From: Clostridium sp. OS1-26
Lineage (GTDB): Bacteria; Bacillota; Clostridia; Clostridiales; Clostridiaceae
Reading direction: 5' to 3'
Assembly: GCF_030915445.1 (NCBI RefSeq)
Contig: NZ_CP133264.1
Span: 5,737,208-5,801,207 of the forward strand
Length of the DNA: 64,000 bases
Both the position numbers and the translations under genes were made by a program. Under the pieces are notes generated by a model. That model saw nothing but the letters and a program-made list of their open reading frames with translations, searched no databases and was not told the origin of the DNA. Of this stretch, positions 8,535 through 17,533 are shown piece by piece. How positions within the stretch are numbered: the first letter of the stretch is position 1; every line of letters begins with the position of its first letter.

Positions 8535-9410
8535 TTACCTCTGAATAAGTAGTTTAACAATTTTAAATCCCGTACTATTTTTTATGCCTATTCCAATAAA
8601 CTCATTATTTTTTAAATATACTCTATATAGCCTATCATTTTCTATATCATTTATCAGAGATTTGTCTTTTATAGTCACTCCATTAAATACAAGTTTTTCG
8701 TATTTTTCATCTAAATGTATCTCTGGATATTCGCTAAGAGCTTTGTCCATTGGAATTAAATGCTCCAATATATTATCACTATTTAAATGTTCAAGTTCTA
8801 CGGAGTCTAAGATATTAAAAGATCCTGTTTGAACTCTTTGAAGATTCCACATGGCTCCACCGCATTTTAGCTTTTCACCAATATCATAGCAAAGACTTCT
8901 AATATAAGTGCCTTTAGAGCATTTTACATTAAATGTTACAGTAGGAACTTTTATATCCAGTATATCTATATTATATATATTGATTCTCCTTGCTTTTCTT
9001 TCAACTTCAATACCCTGTCTCGCAAGGGAATATAATCTCTGTCCATTTACCTTTAAAGCAGAGTACATAGGAGGAACCTGGTCTATTTCTCCTATGAAAC
9101 TTTTTATTGCCTCTTCAACTTCTTCTTTAGATAAAGTAACATCTTCGTTCTTTAAAACTTTACCCTCTCTATCATAAGTATCTGTTACAACGCCAAGTCT
9201 TAACTCCACTTTATATATCTTATAGTCATTCATTATATAGTCAACAAGCTTTGTGGCACGACCTATACATATTGGTAGTACCCCTGAGGCCTCAGGATCT
9301 AATGTTCCTGTATGACCAACTTTCTTGGTCTTAGCTACTGCCTTTACCTTTCTTACTACATCAAAGGAGGTCATACCTGTAGGTTTATTTATATTTAATA
9401 TTCCATTCAT
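8535..9410 (-). CDS. truB: tRNA pseudouridine(55) synthase
   Basis: TruB makes pseudouridine 55 in the T-loop of tRNAs. The 291-residue protein starts MNGILNINKPTGMTS and has the catalytic motif GHTGTLDPEASGVL with Asp38. RVVP-type elements are replaced by the usual PPMYSALKVNGQRLY segment near 120. The ATG abuts the nrnA stop codon (TAAATG), implying translational coupling, and ribF follows within six bases. Confidence 0.97.
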   Translation of the reverse strand: MNGILNINKPTGMTSFDVVRKVKAVAKTKKVGHTGTLDPEASGVLPICIGRATKLVDYIMNDYKIYKVELRLGVVTDTYDREGKVLKNEDVTLSKEEVEEAIKSFIGEIDQVPPMYSALKVNGQRLYSLARQGIEVERKARRINIYNIDILDIKVPTVTFNVKCSKGTYIRSLCYDIGEKLKCGGAMWNLQRVQTGSFNILDSVELEHLNSDNILEHLIPMDKALSEYPEIHLDEKYEKLVFNGVTIKDKSLINDIENDRLYRVYLKNNEFIGIGIKNSTGFKIVKLLIQR

Positions 9411-10373
9411 TTATATCAACTCTTTTTCTAGTTCCTTAATTATTATTGCCTTAGCTTCTTCTACCGTTTTATTTTCCATAGAAAGGCCTGCCGCTTTTAT
9501 ATGACCGCCTCCACCAAATTTTTCTGCAATTTTTCGCACATCAACAGTATCCTTCGATCTTAAGCTCATCTTAACACCGACCTCTGTTTCTTTTATCAAT
9601 ACAGTAACTTCAACGGAGTCTATCTTCATACCAAAGGTTATAATATCAGAAGTATCTGTGTTATTGTCAATACCTAGTTCTAGCAGCATATCCTTAGTTA
9701 ATGACATAACACATATTTTACTTCCTATAAGCTCCATATTATCAATAGCTTTTCCGTATAATTTTATTCTTTCAAATTTTTTATTATCAAAAATAATTCT
9801 ATGAATTTCACTAAAATTGATTCCGGTGTTAATAAGGTCTCCTGCTATTGTATGAGTTACAGATGTAGTGCCAGAATACCTAAAGGAACCTGTATCCGTA
9901 ATTAATGACGTATAAAGGCACTTAGCCATATCTTTGTCTATGTTTATTCCCATAATACGAAGCATCTGATATATTATTTCAGACATAGCTGATGCATTAG
10001 TATCTACATAGTTCAAATCACCATAAAGTTCATTTGACATATGGTGATCTATGTTTATCAAAGTATAATTTCTATCTTCAAAATTTATATGGGCATTAAT
10101 TCTTTTTACATCGCCGCAGTCTAAAACTATGACACATTCTGTGCCAGGAATTACTTCATAAATTTTTTCATCAACAGCCTCTGAACAAGGTAAAAAACTA
10201 AAATCTTTAGGTATATCTTCTTTAGAAAGTATATACACCTCTTTGCCTATTTTACGCAGCCCCTGCATCAAAGCTAATGATGTTCCTAAAGAATCACCAT
10301 CAGGAGAGGTGTGGAAAGTAATAGCTATCCTACTACTTTCCTTTATCTTTTCCAGAATTTTATTCATTATCAT
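9411..10373 (-). CDS. nrnA: DHH family phosphoesterase, NrnA-like oligoribonuclease/pAp phosphatase
   Basis: NrnA-type enzymes degrade very short RNAs and dephosphorylate pAp. The 320-residue protein has a DHH domain with SPDGDSLG near 24, VLDCGD near 91 and INIDHHMSN near 110, and a DHHA1 domain ending in KFGGGGHIKAAG near 290. The start overlaps the end of rbfA. GGAG lies ten bases before the first ATG (10373); a second ATG two codons later is also possible. The place between rbfA and truB is standard for Firmicutes. Confidence 0.9.
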   Translation of the reverse strand: MIMNKILEKIKESSRIAITFHTSPDGDSLGTSLALMQGLRKIGKEVYILSKEDIPKDFSFLPCSEAVDEKIYEVIPGTECVIVLDCGDVKRINAHINFEDRNYTLINIDHHMSNELYGDLNYVDTNASAMSEIIYQMLRIMGINIDKDMAKCLYTSLITDTGSFRYSGTTSVTHTIAGDLINTGINFSEIHRIIFDNKKFERIKLYGKAIDNMELIGSKICVMSLTKDMLLELGIDNNTDTSDIITFGMKIDSVEVTVLIKETEVGVKMSLRSKDTVDVRKIAEKFGGGGHIKAAGLSMENKTVEEAKAIIIKELEKELI

Positions 10374-10725
10374 TATGCTCTTTCTCCTTTATTTTCTCTA
10401 ATAAAGCATCAATATGCATACCTTGTTCTATAGTGTTGTCTAATTCAATAATTATTTCTGGTGTATATCTTAAGTTTATTCTATGACCTATTTCTCTTCT
10501 AATAAAACCTGAGGAACTTTTCAATGCATCTAAAGTGCTTTTTTTAGAGTCATCGTTACCAAATAAGCTAACGTAAACTTTAGCATATCTTAAATCTTTT
10601 GTTACATCAACCTTTGTAACGCTTATCATAGCAGTAAGTCTTGGATCTTTTATATCATTTTGAATTATACTACTTATTTCTTTTCTCATTTCCTCATTTA
10701 TTCTATTTCCTCTATATTTAGCCAT
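10360..10725 (-). CDS. rbfA: 30S ribosome-binding factor RbfA
   Basis: RbfA is a late assembly factor for the small subunit acting on the 16S 5' end. The 121-residue protein has the KH-like pattern RINEEMRKEISSII, DPRLTAMISVTKVDVTKDLRYAKVYVS (split by family motif DLRYAKVYVS) and IGHRINLRYTPEI. The ATG at 10725 is chosen because GAGGTG lies six bases upstream; a GTG three codons earlier overlaps that site. It overlaps nrnA by 14 bases and follows infB. Confidence 0.96.
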   Translation of the reverse strand: MAKYRGNRINEEMRKEISSIIQNDIKDPRLTAMISVTKVDVTKDLRYAKVYVSLFGNDDSKKSTLDALKSSSGFIRREIGHRINLRYTPEIIIELDNTIEQGMHIDALLEKIKEKEHNDNE

Positions 10726-10793
10726 ACAATTCACCTCATTTTTGTGCGCTACTAACAGTCAAGTTATAGCTTAATTCTCAATTCCAAGTAAAA

Positions 10794-12869
10794 TTATAGT
10801 TCTTTCTTTTTAATTTCTTCCATAGTATAAGCTTCTATTATATCTCCATCTTTTATATCATTGAATTTTTCAACAGAAAGACCACATTCATAACCTGCTG
10901 CAACTTCTTTTACATCATCTTTAAATCTTTTTAGAGATGCAAGTTCGGATTCAAATATAACTATACTATCTCTTATAACTCTTATACTGCTATTTCTTGT
11001 TAATTTTCCATCTAATACATAACATCCTGCTATAGTTCCAACATTGGATATTTTGTATGTCTGTCTTATCTCCGCTTTACCAAGAATTACTTCTTTATAA
11101 TCTGGTTCAAGCATTCCCACCATAGCAGCCTTAATATCATCTATTGCATTATATATAACTCTATAAGTCTTCACATCAACAGATTCTTTTTCTGCTACTA
11201 CAACAGCATTATCATTTGGTCTTACATTAAATCCTATAATTATAGCATTAGATGCAGATGCAAGAGTAACGTCTGCTTCTGTTATAGCTCCAACAGCTCC
11301 ATGTATAACTCTAACCTTAACCTCATCAGTAGATAACTTTTGAAGTGATTGTCTTACAGCTTCTACAGAACCTTGAACATCCGCTTTAACAATTATATTT
11401 AACTCTTTTACTTTTCCCTCTTTAATTTGGCTATATAAGTCTTCAAGAGAAACTTTATGTGTTGATTGTAAGTACTCAGCTCTTACCTTTTCTTTTCTCT
11501 TTTCAGCCATATCCCTAGCAGTTTTTTCATCTTTTACTTCATAGAATCTATCACCTGCAGCAGGTACTTCTGATAGTCCAAGTATTTCAACTGGTATTGA
11601 TGGTCCGGCAGACTTAATTTTCTTTCCTTTATCATCAAACATTGCCCTAATTCTTCCATATGTAGTTCCTACAATTATAGAATCACCTACATGTAAAGTA
11701 CCATTTTGAACAAGTAATGTAGCAACTGGTCCTCTGCCCTTATCAAGCTTAGCTTCTACTACTGTTCCTCTAGCATTTCTATTAGCATTTGCTTTTAATT
11801 CTTGCATTTCAGCAGTTAATAGAACCATCTCAAGTAATGTATCTATTCCTTCTTTAGTATGAGCTGATACAGGTACAGTGATTATATCTCCACCCCAGTC
11901 TTCAGCTAACAATCCATGCTCAGTTAACTCTTGCTTAACTCTATCTGGATTAGCTCCTGGTCTATCCATTTTATTTATAGCTACTACCATTGGAACATTT
12001 GCTGCCTTACAGTGGTTTATAGCTTCTACAGTCTGAGGCATTATTCCATCATCTGCAGCTACAACTAAAATAACTATATCAGTAATTTGGGCTCCTCTAG
12101 CTCTCATAGCTGTAAAGGCTTCGTGACCTGGAGTATCAAGGAAAGTAAGCTTTTCATCATTTATAGTTACAGTATAAGCACCTATGTGCTGAGTAATTCC
12201 ACCTGCTTCTGTTTCAGTAACTTTTGCTTTTCTTATGGCATCTAATAATGATGTTTTACCATGGTCAACATGACCCATAACAGTTATAACAGGAGGTCTT
12301 TTTTCTAAGTTAGTGTCTTCTTCTTCATCTTCATCTATCTGCTCTACAGCTTCTTTATCAATATCTCTTTCTTTTTTAACTACAATAGCATTAAATTTTT
12401 CTCCTAATTTTTCAGCAGTTTCAAAGTCAATTTCTTGATTTATAGCCGCCATTACTCCCATAAATATTAGCTGCTTTATAACTTCTATTGAAGATTCATT
12501 TAACTTCTCTGATAACTCTTTTACAGTAATTGTATCATCTATTTCAATTACTTTCTCATCACTATCTTCATTTTCTGTGTAATTACCTTGATCGTCCCTA
12601 CCTTTGATTTTACCTTTATTTTTCTTGCGATTTTTTGTTTTATTATCTTCAACTAACTCTTCATATTTTTCTACTATATCTTCGCCAGAATTAGTTTCCT
12701 CTTTCCTTCTTTCTGCTAAAAGTTCTTTTATTAATTCCGCATCTTCTTCCTCTATCACACTCATGTGATTCTTTACTTCTATGCTAAATTCGTCTAGCAG
12801 AATACTAATTAAATCTTTGCTTGATATTTCTAATTCTTTGGATAATTCATAAATTCTTACTTTTGACAT
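10794..12869 (-). CDS. infB: Translation initiation factor IF-2
   Basis: IF-2 is the GTPase that brings fMet-tRNA to the ribosome. The 691-residue protein has an N-terminal IF2N helix bundle (KVRIYELSKELEIS), a short charged linker, a second IF2N domain near 105-155, then the G domain with GHVDHGKTSLLDAI (G1), DTPGHEAF (G3) and NKMD (G4), and C-terminal domains that bind initiator tRNA. The linker is short compared with enteric IF-2. The start at 12869 follows GGGGGTGAATGCT; a GTG six codons upstream overlaps that site and is rejected. Confidence 0.98.
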   Translation of the reverse strand: MSKVRIYELSKELEISSKDLISILLDEFSIEVKNHMSVIEEEDAELIKELLAERRKEETNSGEDIVEKYEELVEDNKTKNRKKNKGKIKGRDDQGNYTENEDSDEKVIEIDDTITVKELSEKLNESSIEVIKQLIFMGVMAAINQEIDFETAEKLGEKFNAIVVKKERDIDKEAVEQIDEDEEEDTNLEKRPPVITVMGHVDHGKTSLLDAIRKAKVTETEAGGITQHIGAYTVTINDEKLTFLDTPGHEAFTAMRARGAQITDIVILVVAADDGIMPQTVEAINHCKAANVPMVVAINKMDRPGANPDRVKQELTEHGLLAEDWGGDIITVPVSAHTKEGIDTLLEMVLLTAEMQELKANANRNARGTVVEAKLDKGRGPVATLLVQNGTLHVGDSIIVGTTYGRIRAMFDDKGKKIKSAGPSIPVEILGLSEVPAAGDRFYEVKDEKTARDMAEKRKEKVRAEYLQSTHKVSLEDLYSQIKEGKVKELNIIVKADVQGSVEAVRQSLQKLSTDEVKVRVIHGAVGAITEADVTLASASNAIIIGFNVRPNDNAVVVAEKESVDVKTYRVIYNAIDDIKAAMVGMLEPDYKEVILGKAEIRQTYKISNVGTIAGCYVLDGKLTRNSSIRVIRDSIVIFESELASLKRFKDDVKEVAAGYECGLSVEKFNDIKDGDIIEAYTMEEIKKKEL

Positions 12870-12886
12870 AGCATTCACCCCCGACA

Positions 12887-13213
12887 CTAAATTTTTTCGA
12901 TGTCTTTATATATACTAATTAACCGTTCGCTCATTTTTAAATCTGTAACGCCTAGGATTTTTATTTCTTCCTTTCCCAAAGCGCTTCCTAATTCGTCCTT
13001 ATCGTATCCCTTTAAAACAGGTATTTTATATTTTTCACCATACTTTAGGAATTTATCTACTGTATTATCAGATGCATCAGAAGATAGTATTATTAAATAA
13101 ACCTTATTTCTTTTTATTGCATCCTCACATTTATTATACCCTTCCAAAAGCTTTCCTGCACGCTTCGTTAAGCCTAAAAATTGGAGAAATTTATCTTTCA
13201 TGCTGTATTTCAT
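12887..13213 (-). CDS. L7Ae/L30e-type ribosomal protein (YlxQ-like)
   Basis: This 108-residue protein fits the L7Ae/L30e/S12e/Gadd45 fold: FLGLTKRAGKLLEGY at 12-26, then LIILSSDASDNT and GYDKDELGSALGKEEIKILGV. B. subtilis YlxQ, in the same nusA-infB position, is reported to be an RNA-binding protein of this fold with unclear role. It overlaps the end of ylxR. Two in-frame ATGs (13213 and 13201) are both possible; neither has a strong ribosome binding site, as expected for coupled translation. Confidence 0.88.
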   Translation of the reverse strand: MKYSMKDKFLQFLGLTKRAGKLLEGYNKCEDAIKRNKVYLIILSSDASDNTVDKFLKYGEKYKIPVLKGYDKDELGSALGKEEIKILGVTDLKMSERLISIYKDIEKI

Positions 13214-13460
13214 CTCTCAATCTTCCATAAATTTCTTCATCTATTTGAGCCTCTAAGTTCTTCTGCAATCTTTTTGCTTTGAAAGCTTTCTCCAAGCATT
13301 CGATATTTCTGCACACATAGGCTCCTCTGCCATTTTTCTTACCAGTCAAATCTACTGAAATGTTTCCTTCAGCATCTCTAACAACTCTTATAAGTTCTTT
13401 CTTAGGCTTCATTTCCATGCATCCAGTGCACATTCTTTGTGGTACTTTTTTTTGCTTCAT
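13191..13460 (-). CDS. YlxR family RNA-binding protein (RnpM-like)
   Basis: This 89-residue protein has the DUF448 signature RMCTGCMEMKPKKELIRVVR, then GRGAYVC near 46. YlxR proteins bind RNA; a B. subtilis member was proposed to modulate RNase P. The place between nusA and the L7Ae gene is diagnostic. AGGTGGTTTTTGT precedes the ATG. Confidence 0.92.
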   Translation of the reverse strand: MKQKKVPQRMCTGCMEMKPKKELIRVVRDAEGNISVDLTGKKNGRGAYVCRNIECLEKAFKAKRLQKNLEAQIDEEIYGRLRDEIQHER

Positions 13461-13499
13461 ACAAAAACCACCTCACCTAAAATTAAATATTGCTTTTAT

Positions 13500-14600
13500 T
13501 TATTCTTCATCTACAAACTGGTCGTCATCTTCATTTATAGGTTCCTTGAAATCAACTCCAGCTTGTGATTTGCTTTTAATATCAATTTTCCAGCTAGTAA
13601 GTTTCGCTGCTAATCTAACATTCTGCCCTTCCTTACCAATAGCTAAGGATAACTGATTATCGTCTACTATTACCTGAGCAAATTTATTATCCTCATCTAG
13701 TGTTACATCTAATACTTTTGCCGGACTTAATGCATTTGCAATATATTCTTCTGGTAACTTACTCCATTTTATAATGTCAATTTTTTCATTTTTAAGCTCA
13801 TTTACAATGCTTTGTACTCTTATGCCTTTAGGTCCTACACATGCTCCCATTGGATCTACATTTTCATCATTTGAAAACACTGATATTTTTGTTCTTGATC
13901 CTGCTTCTCTTGCAATAGCTCTAATTTCAACTGTACCATCAAATATTTCAGGTACTTCAAGCTCAAATAATCTTTTTATTAGACCTGGATGTGTTCTCGA
14001 AATAACAATTTGAGGTCCTTTTGTTGTACTTTTAACTTCAACAATATATAGTTTTAATTTATCATTGAAGTTATATTTCTCACCTGGCATTTGCTCATTT
14101 GGTCCTAGTACCGCTTCTGTCTTGCCTAAATCAACTAGTACGTTATTTTTATCTTTTCTTATAACAGCACCTGTTATAATGTCATCTTCTTTTTCTGCAA
14201 ACTCACTATAGATAATTCTTCTTTCTTCTTCCTTTATTCTTTGAATAACAACTTGCTTCGCTGCTTGTGCTGCTACTCTTCCAAACTTTTTAGGAGTTAC
14301 TTCAATACTTACTACATCCTCAATATTATAGTTAGGATCTATATCCTTTGCTTCTTCTAAACTTATTTCATCTACTTCGTCATAAACTTCATCCACAACT
14401 TTTTTCTGAGAATAAACATGAATTTCTCCATTTTCTCTATTCATTGTCACTTTTACATTTTGGTTATTTCCACCTAAATTAGCGTAATTTTTCTTATATG
14501 CGGCAACTAATGCATCTTCTATAGTTGTAAATAACAAATCTTCACTTATACCTTTTTCTTTAACTATTTCTTTTAAGGCTTCTATAAATTCCTGGTTCAT
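13500..14600 (-). CDS. nusA: Transcription termination/antitermination factor NusA
   Basis: NusA binds RNA polymerase and nascent RNA and controls pausing, intrinsic termination and antitermination. The 366-residue protein has the N-terminal RNAP-binding domain (1-130), S1 domain (about 135-200, ITGAVIRKDKNNVLVDLG) and two KH domains with VDPMGACVGPKGIRVQ near 250 and LAIGKEGQNVRLAAKL near 325. It lacks the C-terminal AR repeats of enterobacterial NusA, as usual in Firmicutes. It lies between rimP and ylxR. Confidence 0.98.
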   Translation of the reverse strand: MNQEFIEALKEIVKEKGISEDLLFTTIEDALVAAYKKNYANLGGNNQNVKVTMNRENGEIHVYSQKKVVDEVYDEVDEISLEEAKDIDPNYNIEDVVSIEVTPKKFGRVAAQAAKQVVIQRIKEEERRIIYSEFAEKEDDIITGAVIRKDKNNVLVDLGKTEAVLGPNEQMPGEKYNFNDKLKLYIVEVKSTTKGPQIVISRTHPGLIKRLFELEVPEIFDGTVEIRAIAREAGSRTKISVFSNDENVDPMGACVGPKGIRVQSIVNELKNEKIDIIKWSKLPEEYIANALSPAKVLDVTLDEDNKFAQVIVDDNQLSLAIGKEGQNVRLAAKLTSWKIDIKSKSQAGVDFKEPINEDDDQFVDEE

Positions 14601-14619
14601 TTCCTAAAAATACCCTCCC

Positions 14620-15084
14620 TTAAAGTTCGCATCTGAGACTTACACTTGAAATCTTATCTCTTGGAATAGAAAGATCTTCATCTTGGTATTTTATCTTTAG
14701 TTCCTGAGAGTTAAATCCTAAAAGCTCACCTTCAAATTTTTTCTTTCCATTTAATAATCCAGATATCTTTACTAAAACATTACTTCCAATATATCTTCCT
14801 AAATGTTTATCTGTATGTAAAACCCTTTCCATTCCTGGTGATGAAACTTCTAGATAATATGCCTCAGCTATAGGATCCTCTACATCTAGCATATCACTTA
14901 CAGCTCTACTTACTTTTTCACAATCTTCTAGTGATATTCCACCATCTTCTTTTTCTATATATATTCTCAGATAATTTTCTTGACCTTCTTTTACATATTC
15001 TAAATGATAAAGTTCATAATTCAACTCTTCTACTATTGGTCTAATTAGTTCTATAAGTTTATCTATTAAAGCATTTTTATTCAT
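14620..15084 (-). CDS. rimP: Ribosome maturation factor RimP
   Basis: RimP helps 30S assembly. The 154-residue protein has the N-terminal pattern LIRPIVEELNYELYHLEYVKE, the DCEKVSRAVSDMLD segment and the conserved YYLEVSSPG motif, then a C-terminal SH3-like domain. It is the first gene of the nusA-infB operon. AAGGAGGGATTGAA precedes the ATG. Confidence 0.96.
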   Translation of the reverse strand: MNKNALIDKLIELIRPIVEELNYELYHLEYVKEGQENYLRIYIEKEDGGISLEDCEKVSRAVSDMLDVEDPIAEAYYLEVSSPGMERVLHTDKHLGRYIGSNVLVKISGLLNGKKKFEGELLGFNSQELKIKYQDEDLSIPRDKISSVSLRCEL

Positions 15085-15268
15085 TTCAATCCCTCCTTAC
15101 CTATATATTCTGCAATTTACAATAAAAAATGACTTTTTATAAAAAAATTGCATAAAATATTACGCTAATTTAAAAACGCAACATAAGCTGCGTTTTTTAA
15201 AATAGAAAGAGCGGGTCGGTACCCACTCTTTACAACAGTTAACATAGTTCTTTAGATTTGCTAAGTTC
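15085..15268 (-). promoter_or_regulatory. Leader of the rimP-nusA-infB operon with anti-stop hairpin and terminator-like hairpin
   Basis: Downstream of the promoter the RNA can form a strong stem AAAGAGTGGG/CCCGCTCTTT (15206-15231), then a second stem AAAAACGCA/TGCGTTTTT (15172-15197) with a U-rich tail, and only then rimP, about 90 bases on. A terminator-like hairpin between promoter and first gene suggests attenuation. Hairpins with a GAGTGGG/CCCRCTC stem are, to my knowledge, common ahead of ylxS-nusA operons in Firmicutes. Confidence 0.55.
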
Positions 15269-15297
15269 ATTTTAACATACTACATTAATTATTTCAA
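15269..15297 (-). promoter_or_regulatory. Sigma-A promoter for the rimP-nusA-infB operon
   Basis: The minus strand reads TTGAAA-N17-TAAAAT. It is the only good promoter in the gap between ispG and rimP and would drive rimP through ribF. Confidence 0.75.
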
Positions 15298-15317
15298 GGA
15301 AAAGTTAAAAAATGGCT

Positions 15318-15335
15318 TAAGGCATCTGAAAGAAT
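15318..15335. repeat. Terminal fragment of repeat family D
   Basis: TTAAGGCATCTGAAAGA is identical to the end of the 166-bp family D element; nothing else of it is present. It sits directly after the ispG stop codon and shares an AAGAATAT/ATATTCTT hairpin with the end of the gene. Confidence 0.5.
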
Positions 15336-15342
15336 ATAATAA

Positions 15343-16392
15343 TTACATATTCTTTATTTGTTCTATCAATTCGTCAACTAATTCTTCTTCCTTAACCTTT
15401 TTCACTATTTTACCTTTTTTAAAAATAAGTCCTTCACCATTTCCCCCAGCTATTCCTATATCAGCTTCTCTTGCTTCTCCTGGACCATTTACTACACATC
15501 CCATTACTGCAACCTTTAAGTTTTTATTATAATTTATAAGTTTTCTTTCCACTTCTTCTGCTATATTGATTAAATCTATTTGTGTTCTTCCGCAAGTAGG
15601 ACATGATATAAACTCTATTCCTTCATTCAAATATCCAAGAGATTTTAAAATTTCTCTACCAACTTTTATCTCTTCCACGGGATCCCCTGTTAGAGATATT
15701 CTTATAGTATCTCCTATACCTTCACTCAGCAATGCACCTATTCCCACACTTGATTTAATTGTTCCCCTCCATATTGTACCAGCCTCTGTAACTCCTAAAT
15801 GAAGAGGATAATCCACAACTTTTGAGATCATTCTGTAGCTATCTATCATTTGTATAACATTTGAAGATTTGATAGATATGACTATATCCTCATAATTTAC
15901 GTCTTCTAATATTCTAACATGTTCTAACGCACTCTCCACTAAAGCTTCCGGGCACACTTTGCCATACTTATCTAATATCTCCTTTTTTAAAGAACCTGAA
16001 TTCACGCCTATTCTTATTGGTACATTTTTATCCTTAGCTGCTTTAGCCACTTCTTTTACCTTATCTATGCTTCCAATATTACCTGGGTTAATTCTAAGTG
16101 CTGCTACACCATTTTCAATAGATTTTAGAGCCAATCTGTAATCAAAATGAATATCTGCAACTAGTGGTATATTTATATTATTTACTATTTCTTTTATTGC
16201 ATTACTGGCTTCCATATCAGGAACAGCACACCTTATTATATCGCAGCCTGCTTCTTGAAGTCTATGTATCTGCGAAATAGTTTCCTTTACATTTCTTGTA
16301 TCTGTATTAGTCATAGACTGTACTGTTATTTTTGAATCTCCGCCAACATATGTATTTCCAACCTTTATCTTCTTGGTTTTTGCTCTTTTCAC
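15343..16392 (-). CDS. ispG: (E)-4-hydroxy-3-methylbut-2-enyl-diphosphate synthase
   Basis: IspG is the iron-sulfur enzyme that makes HMBPP, the penultimate step of the MEP isoprenoid pathway. The 349-residue protein has the TIM-barrel start (MKRAKTKKIKVGN, then VQSMTNTDT) and the C-terminal cluster ligands in CPTCGRTQ near 270 and CVVNGPGEA near 305. It closes the dxr-rseP-ispG group, so two MEP steps lie together here. AGGGAGATGAAATAAGTG... precedes the ATG. Confidence 0.97.
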   Translation of the reverse strand: MKRAKTKKIKVGNTYVGGDSKITVQSMTNTDTRNVKETISQIHRLQEAGCDIIRCAVPDMEASNAIKEIVNNINIPLVADIHFDYRLALKSIENGVAALRINPGNIGSIDKVKEVAKAAKDKNVPIRIGVNSGSLKKEILDKYGKVCPEALVESALEHVRILEDVNYEDIVISIKSSNVIQMIDSYRMISKVVDYPLHLGVTEAGTIWRGTIKSSVGIGALLSEGIGDTIRISLTGDPVEEIKVGREILKSLGYLNEGIEFISCPTCGRTQIDLINIAEEVERKLINYNKNLKVAVMGCVVNGPGEAREADIGIAGGNGEGLIFKKGKIVKKVKEEELVDELIEQIKNM

Positions 16393-16421
16393 TTATTTCA
16401 TCTCCCTAAAAAAATTGGAAA

Positions 16422-16464
16422 TTGGGAATTAAAAATTGAATAATACAATTTCTAATTCCCAATT
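16422..16464. repeat. Intergenic inverted repeat between rseP and ispG
   Basis: AATTGGGAATTAAAAATTG and CAATTTCTAATTCCCAATT face each other across seven bases. The stem is AT-rich and imperfect and has no U-tract; it resembles the ends of miniature inverted-repeat elements. Confidence 0.5.
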
Positions 16465-16486
16465 ATTGTCTTATATTTATTATGAA

Positions 16487-17497
16487 TTAAAATTTAATAG
16501 GATACAATATATCTTTAATGGTTACCAGCACCATCAAAGTCATCAGAATAGCAAATCCTACATAATTTATCAAACCTACCTTATTCTCATCAACCTTTTT
16601 ACCTGTAATTATTTCAAATAAAAATAATAGTATATATCCTCCATCTAAAGCTGGAAAAGGTATAATATTAAATATAGCTAATTGTATGCTTATATATGCT
16701 GCAAAAGCCATTAAACTTAATACTCCAGCCTTAGCTGCCGCCCCTGAAACTTTAATTATTGTCAGTGGTCCACCTACATCATTCATAGATGCATTACCTT
16801 TAAATAATGTTTTAAAGAAACTGAATGTTTGTTTTACTAGGGAGTTAGTTTCTATAAATCCATAGGTTACGGATTGTGTAACTGTAGGTTTTTCAACTGT
16901 AGTTGGATATATACCAACTATGTATCTATTTTCATTAGGATCTTTAACTGGAGCAACTTTTACAGTTTTTGTTTCACTACCGCGCATATATGTTATATCA
17001 ATTGGTTTACCATTAGCTATATACACTCCGGTTACAAAATCCTCCCATGTTAAGACCTTAGATTCATTTACTTTTACTATTTTGTCTCCAGCTTTAATCC
17101 CCATCACATCTGCTGGCTGATTTGGCACCACTTTACTTACTTCTGGAGATAAATAACCTCTTAAGCCAGCTATAGATGCAAATAAAGCTATTCCAAGTAT
17201 AAAGTTCATTATAGGACCTGCAATTACAATACTCAACTTTTGTAAGGGCCTTTTGTTATTAAAAGCTCTAGGGTCTGTGCTTTCCCCCTCATCTCCTAAC
17301 ATTTTTACGTATCCACCTATTGGTAATAGTTTTATTGAGTATGTTGTTTCCTTTCCTTTTACTCCAAAAAGCTTTGGTCCCATTCCTATAGCAAATTCCT
17401 CTACTTTTACTCCATTTAACTTTGCTAATGTAAAATGACCTAATTCATGGATTATAATTAATACCCCAAAGGCTATGATAGCCATTATAATATACAA
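16487..17497 (-). CDS. rseP: Site-2 zinc metalloprotease RseP/RasP
   Basis: This membrane protease cuts transmembrane segments, including anti-sigma factors and signal peptide remnants. The 336-residue protein has HELGH at 17-21 in the first helix, a PDZ domain at about 115-200 (IKAGDKIVKVNESKVLTWEDF in part), and the third zinc ligand in FPALDGG near 280 within a late membrane segment. It lies between dxr and ispG, the usual order. TGGGAGGAATAACTTTTGT precedes the start at 17497. Confidence 0.95.
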   Translation of the reverse strand: MYIIMAIIAFGVLIIIHELGHFTLAKLNGVKVEEFAIGMGPKLFGVKGKETTYSIKLLPIGGYVKMLGDEGESTDPRAFNNKRPLQKLSIVIAGPIMNFILGIALFASIAGLRGYLSPEVSKVVPNQPADVMGIKAGDKIVKVNESKVLTWEDFVTGVYIANGKPIDITYMRGSETKTVKVAPVKDPNENRYIVGIYPTTVEKPTVTQSVTYGFIETNSLVKQTFSFFKTLFKGNASMNDVGGPLTIIKVSGAAAKAGVLSLMAFAAYISIQLAIFNIIPFPALDGGYILLFLFEIITGKKVDENKVGLINYVGFAILMTLMVLVTIKDILYPIKF

Positions 17498-17533
17498 AAG
17501 TTATTCCTCCCAACCAAACTAAAATTAATTCTT

